NCBI GenBank assembly: GCA_002862095.1
Contig: PHSQ01000005.1
Span: 152,501-216,500 of the forward strand
Length of the DNA stretch: 64,000 nucleotides
DNA from: Methylocystis sp. KS32
GTDB lineage: Bacteria; Pseudomonadota; Alphaproteobacteria; Rhizobiales; Beijerinckiaceae
Direction: 5' to 3'
Shown here in pieces: positions 53,720-62,461 of the stretch (position 1 is its first letter; each line of letters begins with the position of its first letter). Below the pieces are notes generated by a model that made no database searches, was not told where the DNA came from, and worked only from the letters and a program-made list of their open reading frames with translations. The position numbers and the translations under genes were made by a program.

Positions 53720-54259
53720 CTAGGAAAGGGATTGAAGGATAAAAGCGCCGCCGTCGAATCCCACTTCGGCGAAGGAGCATATTGCCGCTTCCAGACCGCA
53801 CCGCATGTCGTCGCCATAAATTCCCTGAATTGCCGCGCCTCGTCCGACGGGCGGCTCGGCGGCGCCTCCGCCGGCGACCTCGATGGCGTCGCCCAAATCA
53901 ACACCGATGATCAATTGGCCGCATACCAGCCGCGCGCAGGCTTCGGCGATGACGTCGAGGTCGCGCGTCGGCGCGCTGATCACCCATATGGCGCCGTCGC
54001 AAATGAAACTCTCGGGAGCGAGAGCGTCGTCAACGACCAGCATTCGCCGGGGCGCCATCGCGCCTGCCGTCTCGCGCGTCGACGGCGCGGCGCTGAAATC
54101 GGCTGACGCCTCGCGGACAATCAATATCTCGATGGTTGGAGTCCCTATTAAGGGCGGAAACCGTTCGGCCCATTCGGGACATTTCCCGCCGATTGTTCTG
54201 ATGGCCAAAATGCCGAAATCATATGACGGCGCCTGTTTGGCATCGAACGCTGAATTCAT
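53720..54259 (-). CDS. Hypothetical protein, unknown family
   Basis: A 179-residue soluble, acidic protein with no signal or membrane segment. Parts such as YDFGILAIRTIGGKCPEWAE, MLVVDDALAPESFICDGAIW and LIIGVDLGDAIEVAGGGAAE suggest an alpha/beta fold, but I recognise no family. Its TAG stop falls in the CTAG beside IS1182 element 1, so the C-terminus may have been shortened by an earlier rearrangement. It is divergent from the small repeat protein at 54536, with a 276-bp gap that may hold both promoters. Confidence 0.6.
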   Translation of the reverse strand: MNSAFDAKQAPSYDFGILAIRTIGGKCPEWAERFPPLIGTPTIEILIVREASADFSAAPSTRETAGAMAPRRMLVVDDALAPESFICDGAIWVISAPTRDLDVIAEACARLVCGQLIIGVDLGDAIEVAGGGAAEPPVGRGAAIQGIYGDDMRCGLEAAICSFAEVGFDGGAFILQSLS

Positions 54260-54535
54260 GTGACGGCCTCCGATGGTGCGGCGGTCGAGCCAAGTTTGAC
54301 GTCATATGGGTCAAACCCGGACGGACTGCGGCGCGCGGCCTTTGGCGCCTTGCTCGCTGACAAGAACGCGTAGGGTGCGTGTTGTCGAGGGAAAAAGTCA
54401 CGTCGGACCGCAACCTACGTCCGAAAATGACGGACGTATCGCATATTATCCTTTTCTGCGCCGACGACAGGCCAACATTCCGTTGTTTGTGTTGGCGGCG
54501 CCGAGACGCACCCAGGTGAGGAAAGGCGATTTATC

Positions 54536-54742
54536 ATGGCCATTGGCAATGCGGTTCAACGAGGTCCGGTCGTCTATGTGCATGACGAGATACGCCGACA
54601 AATCGCGACGATTACTGCGGGATCTGGTCCCAAGGACGGTTTGACGGGTTACACGTCGTCCACGGTCAACGTGCGACGCGGCTCGGTCATTTACAGCTAT
54701 GACGCGCACGGGCGGCAGATCGCGACCGCAACTGCGCGCTGA
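54536..54742 (+). CDS. Small protein with two YDxxGRQIAT-type repeats
   Basis: A 68-residue protein made of two similar units: VQRGPVVYVHDEIRRQIATI and VRRGSVIYSYDAHGRQIATA, each followed by a short A/T-rich end. The units are about 23 residues and look like paired beta hairpins. No signal peptide. GAGGAAAGG precedes ATG 54536. Similar short RRGSxxYxYDxxGRQI proteins occur singly in alphaproteobacteria, but I know of no function. It is followed 35 bp later by the ADP-ribosylglycohydrolase. Confidence 0.7.
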   Translation: MAIGNAVQRGPVVYVHDEIRRQIATITAGSGPKDGLTGYTSSTVNVRRGSVIYSYDAHGRQIATATAR

Positions 54743-54776
54743 ATCCCGCCTGTTATTTCAGATTGAGAGATCCAAA

Positions 54777-55730
54777 GTGTCTGAATGTTGCGACCCCGGT
54801 AATGTGAAGGACGTCATTGAAGATCTCGCCGTCGGCGCGTTGCTCGGCCTCGCCGTTGGCGATGCGCTGGGCGCGACCTTGGAGTTTTCCGCGCGAGACG
54901 CGCATTCGCCTGTGATCGACATTGTCGGCGGAGGTCCGTTTCGCCTCAAGCCCGGCGAATGGACCGACGACACCAGCATGGCGCTTTGCCTCGCGGACTC
55001 GCTGATCGCCAAAGAGGCGCTGGACGAGCGCGACCTGCTCGAACGCTTCGTGCGCTGGTGGGAAAAAGGAGAGAAGAGCGTCAAGGGCCGCTGTTTCGAC
55101 ATCGGGATGACGACGCGCCAGGCGCTTGAGGCCTACCGGCGCAGCGGCGGGATCGCGGGCGAAGGCCCGCACGACATATACCAGGCGGGTAATGGCACTC
55201 TGATGCGGCTGTCGCCGGCGGCGATCTTCGCCGCGCCAAGCGCCGCCGCCGCCAAAGAGATCGCCGAGCGTCAGAGCCTGACCACCCACGCCAGCGTCCT
55301 GCCGGCCGAAGCCTGCGGTCTCTTCGCGCAAATGCTCGTGGAGGCGATTGGCGGAGAGGCGAAGGAGGTGGTTCTGCGGCCCCGCGAGGCCGAGCACCTG
55401 GATCTCAAGGAGGTCGCCGCCGGAACCTGGCGGCGCAAGAGCCGCGACGAGATTTCATCCTCCGGTTATGTCGTGCATACGCTCGAAGCCGCGCTTTGGT
55501 GCGTCGAGCGCACGGAAAATTTCGCCGACGCGCTGATTCTCGCGGTGAATCTCGGCGACGATTCCGACACGGTCGGCGCGGTCACCGGCCAGCTTGCCGG
55601 CGCCCTTTATGGCCGCAGCGGCATTCCGGAGCGGTGGCTCAATGTGTTGGCGTGGCGAGACCATATCGAGCAGCGAGCCATGGACCTGGTCCGCGTGGGC
55701 GCCGGCGCCGGAAAGGGAAGCGGGCGATGA
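54777..55730 (+). CDS. ADP-ribosylglycohydrolase family protein
   Basis: A 317-residue DraG/ARH-type hydrolase. The magnesium-binding motifs are complete: GEWTDDTSMALCLADSL with Asp64 and Asp65, and the late NLGDDSDTVGAVTGQLAGAL. GDALGATLEF is also typical. It removes ADP-ribose from protein or nucleotide targets; the target is unknown. I chose GTG 54777 because GAGAGA lies just before it. The stop overlaps the ATG of the broken phosphatase (ATGA), so they were one unit. Confidence 0.9.
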   Translation: MSECCDPGNVKDVIEDLAVGALLGLAVGDALGATLEFSARDAHSPVIDIVGGGPFRLKPGEWTDDTSMALCLADSLIAKEALDERDLLERFVRWWEKGEKSVKGRCFDIGMTTRQALEAYRRSGGIAGEGPHDIYQAGNGTLMRLSPAAIFAAPSAAAAKEIAERQSLTTHASVLPAEACGLFAQMLVEAIGGEAKEVVLRPREAEHLDLKEVAAGTWRRKSRDEISSSGYVVHTLEAALWCVERTENFADALILAVNLGDDSDTVGAVTGQLAGALYGRSGIPERWLNVLAWRDHIEQRAMDLVRVGAGAGKGSGR

Positions 55731-55954
55731 GAGGAAATCCAGTGGAATCGAGGAACAGCTTGACCCACCCCCTGCGGATCGATCGCGTTCGTCTACCGGA
55801 TTGTGCGGGCGAAATCGGAATGACCATCTGACCGGGCAAGTCGATCCATACCCTTTGTTTCCCGGGCCAGGTTGGGATCGGCAACTGGATGTCGACCTCG
55901 ATCTGATCCGCGACCAAAAGGCGAGCGCCCTCGTCACGTTGCTCGAGAATCATG

Positions 55955-57624
55955 CAGACCGTGTGAAAACCCGCGTTGAAATTTTCGCGCCTGGATTCCG
56001 CTGGCGGCGACGACCTGGTAGAATCGCGTCATGGCGCACATATCCGGAATCGACCGTTCGCAAACCCTTTTGTTTCCCGAGGCGATCGACGATTACGTCG
56101 GCCCCGACAATCCCGTCCGCTTCATCGACGCCTTCGTGGACGGGCTCGATCTCGCGGCGGCCGGGTTCGCGCGTGTCGCGCCGGAGAAGACGGGACGGCC
56201 CGGCTACGCGCCCGGCGATCTGCTGAAGCTCTACATCTACGGCTATCTCAACCGCGTTCGTTCGAGCCGACGGCTGGAAGCCGAATGCCATCGCAACGTC
56301 GAAGTCATATGGCTGCTGCGTACCTTGAAGCCCGACTTCAAAACCATCGCCGACTTTCGCGCCGACAATCGCAAGGCCTTTCGCGCGGTGTTCCGCCAGT
56401 TCGTGGTTCTCTGCCGTAAGCTCGATCTGTTCGGGCGCGAGTTGCTTGGCGTCGATGGCACGCGGATCAAGGCGGTCAACAACAAGGACCGCAACTACAC
56501 GAAAAACTCGCTGGAGAAGTTCATCAAGAACGTGGACGAGCGTCTCGACGAATATCTGAAACGCCTCGACGAAGGCGACGTGACGGAATCCGGAACCGGC
56601 GGCTCGCGCACGAAGAACCTCGCCGAAAAGATCGAGGCGCTGCGCGCGAAACGCGAACGCTACAAGGATTTGCTGGCGGGTCTGGAAGCCAGCGGCGAGG
56701 ACCAGATATCGCTGACCGATCCCGACAGCCGCGCCATGGCGAAGCACACGAAGGTCGCCGTCGGCTACAACGTCCAGATCGCGGTGGACGCGAAGAACAA
56801 GCTGATCGTCGAACAGGAAGTGACGAACCAGGTCCTCGACATGGGCCTTTTGACACAAACAGCCGGGGCCGCGCGCGAGACGCTCGAAGTCGAGAAGATC
56901 GATGTCGTCGCCGACAGGGGCTATTTCAAGATCGAGGACATCGAGGCCTGCGAGAAGGCGGGAATGACGCCGCACGTGCCGAAGCCACAACGCGGATATG
57001 CCGCTCGCAATGGCCTCTTTCGCAAGGACGAGTTCCGGTACGACGCGGAAAAGGATGCCTACATATGTCCGGCGGGACAGGTTCTTGCGACGCGTTATGA
57101 AAGCCGGCAGCGGGACCTGAAGAGGTTCAACTATTGCAACCGCGCGGCGTGCCTTGCCTGCCCGCTCAAATCGCGCTGCACGACCGACTGGCGCAAGGTC
57201 TCCCGTCTGGAAAACGAGGCGGTTCTGGACCGCGTGGCGGAGCGATTGAAGGCGCGGCCGGAGATTTTGAACACGCGCCGCGAGATCGTCGAACATCCCT
57301 TCGGCACGATCAAGCAATGGATGAACCAGGGCGCATTCCTGATGAAAGGCCTCGAAAAGGTCCGCGCCGAGTTCAGCCTGACGGCGCTCGTCTACAATTT
57401 GCGAAGGGCGCTGAACATCCTCGGGATAGAGGTGCTGATGAAGGCCGTGCGGGCCTGAGGGAGGGCTATTTCCGACCTATGGCGGCCGAAGGGCCCGCCC
57501 GGACGCCACAGGACCCCCTCGGCGAGCGTCGGGAGCGGAATTTTCGGCGCTATGGCGAAAACCCGCCATAGCTCGACGCCGGACGCTCGGTCACGCTGGC
57601 GGCGAGGTCTTTTCACACGGTCTG
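55955..57624 (+). mobile_element. IS1182-like element 2 with CATG duplication
   Basis: A 1670-bp element bounded by perfect 15-bp inverted repeats CAGACCGTGTGAAAA (55955-55969; reverse 57610-57624). CATG flanks both ends (55951-55954; 57625-57628), a 4-bp palindromic duplication. It sits in the phosphatase gene. Confidence 0.9.
56031..57458 (+). CDS. IS1182-like transposase, intact
   Basis: A 475-residue DDE transposase. Its N-terminal DUF772-like domain has YAPGDLLKLYIYGYLNRVRS and SSRRLEAECHRNVEVIWLLR. The core has LLGVDGTRIKAVNNKDRNYT (first Asp) and VVADRGYFKIEDIEACEKAG (second Asp). A cysteine cluster YCNRAACLACPLKSRCTTDW follows, then the Glu-bearing C-terminal EHPFGTIKQWMNQGAFLMKG. 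No lesion seen. It is clearly different from element 1's transposase. Confidence 0.93.
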   Translation: MAHISGIDRSQTLLFPEAIDDYVGPDNPVRFIDAFVDGLDLAAAGFARVAPEKTGRPGYAPGDLLKLYIYGYLNRVRSSRRLEAECHRNVEVIWLLRTLKPDFKTIADFRADNRKAFRAVFRQFVVLCRKLDLFGRELLGVDGTRIKAVNNKDRNYTKNSLEKFIKNVDERLDEYLKRLDEGDVTESGTGGSRTKNLAEKIEALRAKRERYKDLLAGLEASGEDQISLTDPDSRAMAKHTKVAVGYNVQIAVDAKNKLIVEQEVTNQVLDMGLLTQTAGAARETLEVEKIDVVADRGYFKIEDIEACEKAGMTPHVPKPQRGYAARNGLFRKDEFRYDAEKDAYICPAGQVLATRYESRQRDLKRFNYCNRAACLACPLKSRCTTDWRKVSRLENEAVLDRVAERLKARPEILNTRREIVEHPFGTIKQWMNQGAFLMKGLEKVRAEFSLTALVYNLRRALNILGIEVLMKAVRA

Positions 57625-57994
57625 CATGAATTTCGCTTATTGAAGGTCCAGGATCTGGGGGCAGAGGCCGAGCGACGCGGCATGGCGTGGCTCCATCTGC
57701 CCATCATCGACGGCGGCGCGCCGGACGGCAAGTTCGAAACGCTGTGGCTAAGCGCCGGCAAAATGCTCCACGCCGAATTGTCCTGCGGCAGGTTGATTGT
57801 TCTGCACTGTCGGGGCGGTCTTGGCCGGACCGGAACGGTCGCGGCGAGGCTTTTGATGGAGCGCGGCGTCATGGTGGAAGAAGCGATCCGGCGGGTGAGG
57901 GCTGCGCGGCTCGGAGCCATCGAGACCACGGAGCAGGAAGATTATGAACCGCGCCGGGATTGCCGGAGGCTCCAACCCTTGAGAGGATGGAGCC

Positions 57995-58330
57995 ATGGAT
58001 ACGAAGAAGAAGACATCGAACAGATTTTCACCTGAGGTTCGGGAACGGGCAGTTCGGATGGTGCTCGAGCACCGCGGCGATCATGCCTCGCAATGGGCGG
58101 CGATCGCCTCGATCGCGGCGAAGATTGGCTGCACGGGCGAGACGTTGCGGAACTGGGTCCGCCAGGCAGAGCGCGACTCGGGCGCCCGCCCTGGCGCGAC
58201 GACGGATGAACGCGAGCGGATCAAGGCGCTGGAGCGCGAGAACCGCGAGCTGCGGCAGGCCAATGAGATCCTGCGAAAGGCGTCGGCTTATTTTGCGGCG
58301 GCGGAGCTCGACCGCCGCTCGAAACAATGA
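57995..58330 (+). CDS. IS3 family transposase OrfA
   Basis: A 111-residue helix-turn-helix protein: [16 protein letters not shown], then [20 protein letters not shown]. It ends in a coiled coil rich in E and R ([25 protein letters not shown]). It overlaps OrfB by 4 bp (ATGA), where IS3 elements make the fused OrfAB transposase by -1 frameshifting. Confidence 0.93.
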   Translation: MDTKKKTSNRFSPEVRERAVRMVLEHRGDHASQWAAIASIAAKIGCTGETLRNWVRQAERDSGARPGATTDERERIKALERENRELRQANEILRKASAYFAAAELDRRSKQ

Positions 58331-59232
58331 TCGCCTTCATCGACGATCAGCGGGACAAGCATGGGGTCGAGCCGATCTGCAAGCTCTTGCCGATTGCCCC
58401 TTCCACCTATTGGGCGCATGCGGCGCGCCGGCGCGACCCCGCGAAAGCGTCGGCCCGGGCGCGTCGGGATGTGAACCTTCGCAAGGAGATACGGCGCGTC
58501 TACGACGAGAACTTCCAGGTCTATGGCGTGCGCAAGGTGTGGAAGCAGTTGGACCGCGAGGGCGAAAAGGTCGCGCGCTGTACGGTGGCGCGGCTTATGC
58601 GGAGCATGGGGTTGCAAGGGATCGTGCGTGGGAGGCCGGTCAAAACGACGGTGAGCGACCGCAAGGCTCCATGCCCGCTCGACAAGGTGAACCGGCAATT
58701 TCGGGCCAAGCGGCCGAATGCGCTGTGGCTCTCCGATTTCACTTATGTTTCGACTTGGCAAGGCTTCGTCTATGTGGCTTTCGTGATCGACGCCTTCGCT
58801 CGGCGGATCGTCGGCTGGCGCGCCTCGCGCACGGCGCATGCGGGCTTCGTGCTCGACGCGCTCGAGCAGGCGCTGCATGATCGTCGGCCGGTTCACGGCG
58901 GTGGCCTCGTCCATCATAGCGACCGCGGCGTTCAATACGTCTCTATAAAATACACAGAGCGCCTCGCCGAGGCCGGCGTCGAGCCCTCGGTCGGCAGCGT
59001 CGGAGACAGCTACGACAACGCGCTCGCCGAGACGATCAACGGACTCTACAAGGCCGAGCTGATCTGGCGAAAGGGGCCGTGGCGAAACTTCGAGGCGATC
59101 GAGTTCGCCACGCTCGAATGGGTCGACTGGTTCAACAATCGCAGACTGCTCGAGCCGATCGGAAACATTCCGCCGGCAGAAGCCGAAGCGCGCTACTATG
59201 CGCAAATCGAGGGACGCGCCTTGGCGGCGTGA
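58327..59232 (+). CDS. IS3 family transposase OrfB
   Basis: A 301-residue DDE integrase-type protein. HTH_21-like [20 protein letters not shown] is followed by the rve core: [20 protein letters not shown] (first Asp), [11 protein letters not shown] (second Asp) and [20 protein letters not shown] (Glu). The C-terminal [19 protein letters not shown] is characteristic. It appears intact. Confidence 0.95.
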   Translation: MIAFIDDQRDKHGVEPICKLLPIAPSTYWAHAARRRDPAKASARARRDVNLRKEIRRVYDENFQVYGVRKVWKQLDREGEKVARCTVARLMRSMGLQGIVRGRPVKTTVSDRKAPCPLDKVNRQFRAKRPNALWLSDFTYVSTWQGFVYVAFVIDAFARRIVGWRASRTAHAGFVLDALEQALHDRRPVHGGGLVHHSDRGVQYVSIKYTERLAEAGVEPSVGSVGDSYDNALAETINGLYKAELIWRKGPWRNFEAIEFATLEWVDWFNNRRLLEPIGNIPPAEAEARYYAQIEGRALAA

Positions 59233-59518
59233 CTCAAACGAAATGGCCTCCGGCAATCCCGGCGCGGTTCATTACCTTCGCAACCTGCCGTCGCGAGTGG
59301 ATTTTGCGAATATCGTCCAGAAACTCGCGGCGGTTGCCGGACAGCCGCCGGATTGACTCCAGAAAGCCGCAACTTGGCTACGCCGTTACCGCCCGTCTTC
59401 GTCGATTGTGAAGCGTCGGACTTCGATGGTTATGTCATTGATGTCGGCTGGGCATTCGCGCCGCAGAGGCGCTCGCCTATGCTAATCTCTGGCGGCTGAT
59501 CACGGATGATGGGGAAAA

Positions 59519-60454
59519 ATGAGCGGCGAGGCGTTCGATATCATCGGCGATGTCCATGGGCAGGCCTGGAAGCTTCTCTGCCTCCTCGAAATTCTCGGCT
59601 ATCGCCGGATCGACGGGGTTTGGGAGCATCCCGAGCGAAAGGCGATTTTCGTCGGCGATCTGATCGATCGCGGGCCGCGCCAGCTGGAAACAATCAATAT
59701 CGTGCGGCCGATGGTCGAGTCCGGCTCGGCCCAATGCGTCCTCGGCAACCACGAATTCAACGCCATAGCTTGGGCGACGCCGCATCCCGAAGAGCCGGGC
59801 GAACATCTGCGCAGCCGAAGGCGGGCGAGCAATCGCGCGCAACATGAGGCGTTCCTCGCCGAGGTCGAGAACACCTCAACGCATGACGAGGTGATCGCGT
59901 GGTTCAAGACCTTGCCTCTTTGGCTGGACCTTGGCGCGATCCGGGTGGTCCACGCCTGCTGGAACGACGCCTATATGTCGCGGATCAAATCGCACCTCGG
60001 CCCTAACAACACATTGACCGATGACCTGATGGTCCTGGCAAGCCGCGACGGCCATTGGGTTTTTGAAGCTGTCGAGGCCCTGTGCAAGGGCCTGGAGGTC
60101 ATTTTGCCTGACGACCTTTCCTTCCACGACAAGGACGGTCATCAACGGCGAGCCGCCCGCGTAAAATGGTGGGCGCCGGATTTTTCCTCGCTCCGCAATT
60201 CAACGCTCGCGCCTGGGAGCGTGCTGGCGGACATTCCCAACATCCCGCTGCCCCCCGATCCCCGTTTGAAGCCCTACGAGGGGCCGCCGGTGTTCTTCGG
60301 CCATTACTGGCGCACAGGATCGCCCGAAGTGATGACCGGCAAATTCGCCTGCGTCGATTACAGCGCTGGGAAAGACGGTCCGCTGGTCGCCTATCGCTGG
60401 GAGGGGGAAAGCGAACTGAAAAACGCGCATTTCGTTTCATCTGACGGCAGTTGA
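59519..60454 (+). CDS. Calcineurin-like metallophosphoesterase
   Basis: A 311-residue phosphoesterase. The metal-binding motifs are all present: FDIIGDVHGQ (near residue 7), FVGDLIDRGP, VLGNHEFNAIAWA, and a late GHYW. They mark the PPP/ApaH-PrpE-like branch, which acts on phosphoproteins or dinucleoside polyphosphates; the substrate is unknown. It follows the phosphatase pseudogene by 162 bp on the same strand and precedes a HEPN gene, so it may belong to the same signalling cluster. Confidence 0.88.
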   Translation: MSGEAFDIIGDVHGQAWKLLCLLEILGYRRIDGVWEHPERKAIFVGDLIDRGPRQLETINIVRPMVESGSAQCVLGNHEFNAIAWATPHPEEPGEHLRSRRRASNRAQHEAFLAEVENTSTHDEVIAWFKTLPLWLDLGAIRVVHACWNDAYMSRIKSHLGPNNTLTDDLMVLASRDGHWVFEAVEALCKGLEVILPDDLSFHDKDGHQRRAARVKWWAPDFSSLRNSTLAPGSVLADIPNIPLPPDPRLKPYEGPPVFFGHYWRTGSPEVMTGKFACVDYSAGKDGPLVAYRWEGESELKNAHFVSSDGS

Positions 60455-60527
60455 TTTCGGGCCGCGTCGCCGCGTACAAAATTGCAGCATCAGCGACATG
60501 CGATTTTCAGACGAAAGCGATTCAATG

Positions 60528-61205
60528 CCGAACACGTTCCCCAAGAAAGACGAGGCGCTCGACGCAGCGTCCCTCAAGAGCAAGCAGCGATCGCTTCGAG
60601 ACGGTTTCCCTTCCGTGCTATCGCTTCGGGTTCACCGGGCGATAAGCTGGCTCACGCGGGCCGAGGCCGAAAAGGACGATGACGATCTGCGCTTCATCCT
60701 GCTTTGGATCGGTTTCAATTCCGCCTATGCGCGCGACATTGGCGCCGAAATTGGCGCCGAGCGAGGCCTATTCAGCGAATTTTTCGACAGCCTTGTGAGA
60801 TTCGACCGGACCCATCGGATTTACAATGCGATCTGGGAGCGGTTTCCGCATGAAATCCGCGTTCTGCTCGACAACAAATATGTCTTCGCCCCGTTCTGGA
60901 ATCATCAGAACGGATATGCGGGCTTCGACGACTGGCAGGACCGCCTCACACGCAGCAAGGCGAAAATCAATTCCGCCTTGGCGCGCCATGACACACCGGC
61001 GATATTGTCGGTGGTCTTCGATCGCCTCTATGTCTTGCGCAATCAGCTGGTGCACGGTGGAGCGACCTGGAACAGCTCAGTCAACCGCGCGCAAGTCCGC
61101 GACGGTGCGGCGGTGTTGGCGTGGGTGCTGCCGATCTTCATCGACATCATGATGGATAATGCCGACCACGATTGGGGAACACCGTTTTATCCGGTGGTCG
61201 ACTGA
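60528..61205 (+). CDS. HEPN-domain protein
   Basis: A 225-residue protein (an upstream ATG at 60498 adds 10 residues). LRFILLWIGFNSAYARDIG and the final RLYVLRNQLVHGG, with the R-x4-H motif (RNQLVH), are the HEPN hallmark, usually an RNase active site in toxins and defence proteins. It lacks a nucleotidyltransferase partner. Similar stand-alone Apea-like HEPN proteins occur in accessory regions. The ATG at 60528 follows GAAAGCGA. Function is inferred only. Confidence 0.75.
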   Translation, partial: PNTFPKKDEALDAASLKSKQRSLRDGFPSVLSLRVHRAISWLTRAEAEKDDDDLRFILLWIGFNSAYARDIGAEIGAERGLFSEFFDSLVRFDRTHRIYNAIWERFPHEIRVLLDNKYVFAPFWNHQNGYAGFDDWQDRLTRSKAKINSALARHDTPAILSVVFDRLYVLRNQLVHGGATWNSSVNRAQVRDGAAVLAWVLPIFIDIMMDNADHDWGTPFYPVVD

Positions 61206-61319
61206 CTTGAAATCGCATTATCAGCGCGGTCGTATCCTGGAAATTGCTTCGGTCGTTAGTCGAGCAAACCGCTCCTGTGCCAGCTCTCCAGTTCTGCACC
61301 TGAGACATTTGGTAGATGA

Positions 61320-61435
61320 GGCTCACGCCGGCCGAGGCGGAAAAGGACGATGACGATTAGTTTCATTCGGCTCTCGAACGGTTTCAGTCCTGCCTATGCG
61401 CGCGACATCGGCCCCGAAAATCGCCGAGCAGGCCA
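61320..61435 (+). pseudogene. Decayed partial duplicate of the HEPN gene
   Basis: This stretch matches the HEPN gene at 60649-60769: shared blocks include GAAAAGGACGATGACGAT and GCCTATGCGCGCGACAT. At GATCTGCGC of the gene the copy reads GATTAG, a stop, and indels follow. It lies 115 bp after the HEPN stop. The rest of the 264-bp gap holds no other recognisable feature. Confidence 0.75.
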
Positions 61436-61469
61436 AATCCGCTGAGCCCATGCGATTGTCGAGGACATA

Positions 61470-62417
61470 ATGAATCCAATACTTGCGCGCTACGACGCCC
61501 GCCTTCCCTTCTCCGTGCAAGAGCGCGACATTGATTTAGTCTTGGTTGAGCAACTGCATGTAAGCAGTGCTTTCGCCGATTGGCTAACCCGGCGTCTAAA
61601 CCTGACAAGCGCTGCCGTCGAAACAGCGCGACACAGCGTCTATCGGGAGCATGGTGAAACCGATGTGCTGGTGATTGTCAGGCGCGGGGAAGAGCGTGTT
61701 GCGGTCATGATAGAAGACAAGATTGGCGCCCCGATGCAGCCCGGTCAATGTGAGCGCTACCACCTTCGGGGCAGGATTCTTTGCGAGGAAGGCGCCGTCG
61801 ACCGTTATGCGGCGGTTCTTTGTGCGCCAGAGGGCTATCTTGCCGGCGTGCCGGGCGACCAACCTTGGCACGACCGAATTTCTCTCGAAGAAATAGCCCA
61901 GAACATTGAACGTGCAGCGTATCCCGGATGGGAGTGGCGGCATGCTATTCTCGTGGCTGCGGCCTCGCGACAGACCCGAGCACGCGAGGCCGACAATCGA
62001 GCCAATCACGCTTACGATCCCGTTATCGCGCCTCTAAAAAAAGCTTATCGGGACTTCGTGCAATCCCGCTATCCGCAATTGCGGGCTTCTCCTCAGGAAG
62101 GCAGAGATCGGGAATATTTTCTCAAGGCGCCGGGGTTGCCGTCCGGCATCAGATTCAAGCACGCCTTCTTTCGCGGCGAGGTCAGCCTGGTTTTCGAAAA
62201 GGCCTGGGCGCCAACGGCAGAACGCGAATTGCAGGGAAAACTTCCACAGGGAGCATGGACCGTTCAACACGGCAGCGAGTTTCATGTCCGAATGCCGGTT
62301 GAAATAATGGACCCGCAACTTCGCTTTGACGAGCAGGAAGAAATCGCGGCAAAGGCGTTAGACCAGGTTCGCGATATGGCAGGCCTCGCACTGTCTGTTG
62401 CGAAAGCCCGCCCGTAA
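61470..62417 (+). CDS. PD-(D/E)XK nuclease family protein
   Basis: A 315-residue protein. The nuclease core is GETDVLVIV, then a strand VAVMIEDKIGAPMQPGQCER: Asp65, Glu82 and Lys84 form the D...E-x-K active site, with Gln/Tyr following. C-terminal half (about 190-315) is of unknown fold with SGIRFKHAFFRGEVSLVFEK. It is similar to stand-alone PDDEXK_4 proteins often found in defence or repair loci. It converges with the AddA-like gene. Confidence 0.82.
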   Translation: MNPILARYDARLPFSVQERDIDLVLVEQLHVSSAFADWLTRRLNLTSAAVETARHSVYREHGETDVLVIVRRGEERVAVMIEDKIGAPMQPGQCERYHLRGRILCEEGAVDRYAAVLCAPEGYLAGVPGDQPWHDRISLEEIAQNIERAAYPGWEWRHAILVAAASRQTRAREADNRANHAYDPVIAPLKKAYRDFVQSRYPQLRASPQEGRDREYFLKAPGLPSGIRFKHAFFRGEVSLVFEKAWAPTAERELQGKLPQGAWTVQHGSEFHVRMPVEIMDPQLRFDEQEEIAAKALDQVRDMAGLALSVAKARP

Positions 62418-62461
62418 GCCATCGGCTCCTCACCTGGACTACGGATTCGGGCAGCGCTTTT

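Larger units (their letters stand above)
57945..59271 (+). mobile_element. IS3-family element with TTA duplication
   Basis: A 1327-bp element. Its inverted repeats begin TGAACCGCGCCGGGATTGCC (57945 on) and match the reverse of the right end (to 59271) over about 26 bp. TTA occurs on both sides (57942-57944; 59272-59274). It holds orfA and orfB. Confidence 0.92.
55727..59356 (+). pseudogene. Protein phosphatase (HCxxGxxRTG type) interrupted by two IS elements
   Basis: Three fragments belong to one gene: 55727-55954, 57629-57944 and 59275-59356. Removing IS1182-like element 2 with one CATG, and IS3 with one TTA, joins LVTLLENH to EFRLLKVQDLG and EQEDY to LRNLPSRVDFA in frame. The signature LHCRGGLGRTGT is the C-x5-R loop of dual-specificity/tyrosine phosphatases. 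Two further lesions lie in fragment one: TGA at 55829 where a Cys is expected, and a missing base near 55839 (PGK-VDPY). The three pieces plus one base total 627 bp, or 208 residues and a stop. Confidence 0.85.

Noticed and set aside
52472-54106. A 544-codon + strand frame across IS1182-like element 1
   Set aside because: It is antisense to the transposase and then to the hypothetical gene at 53720-54259, arginine/histidine-rich and without family features.
57640-58035. An apparent 131-residue stand-alone phosphatase
   Set aside because: It lacks its N-terminus and reads into the IS3 end; it is the middle fragment of the interrupted gene.
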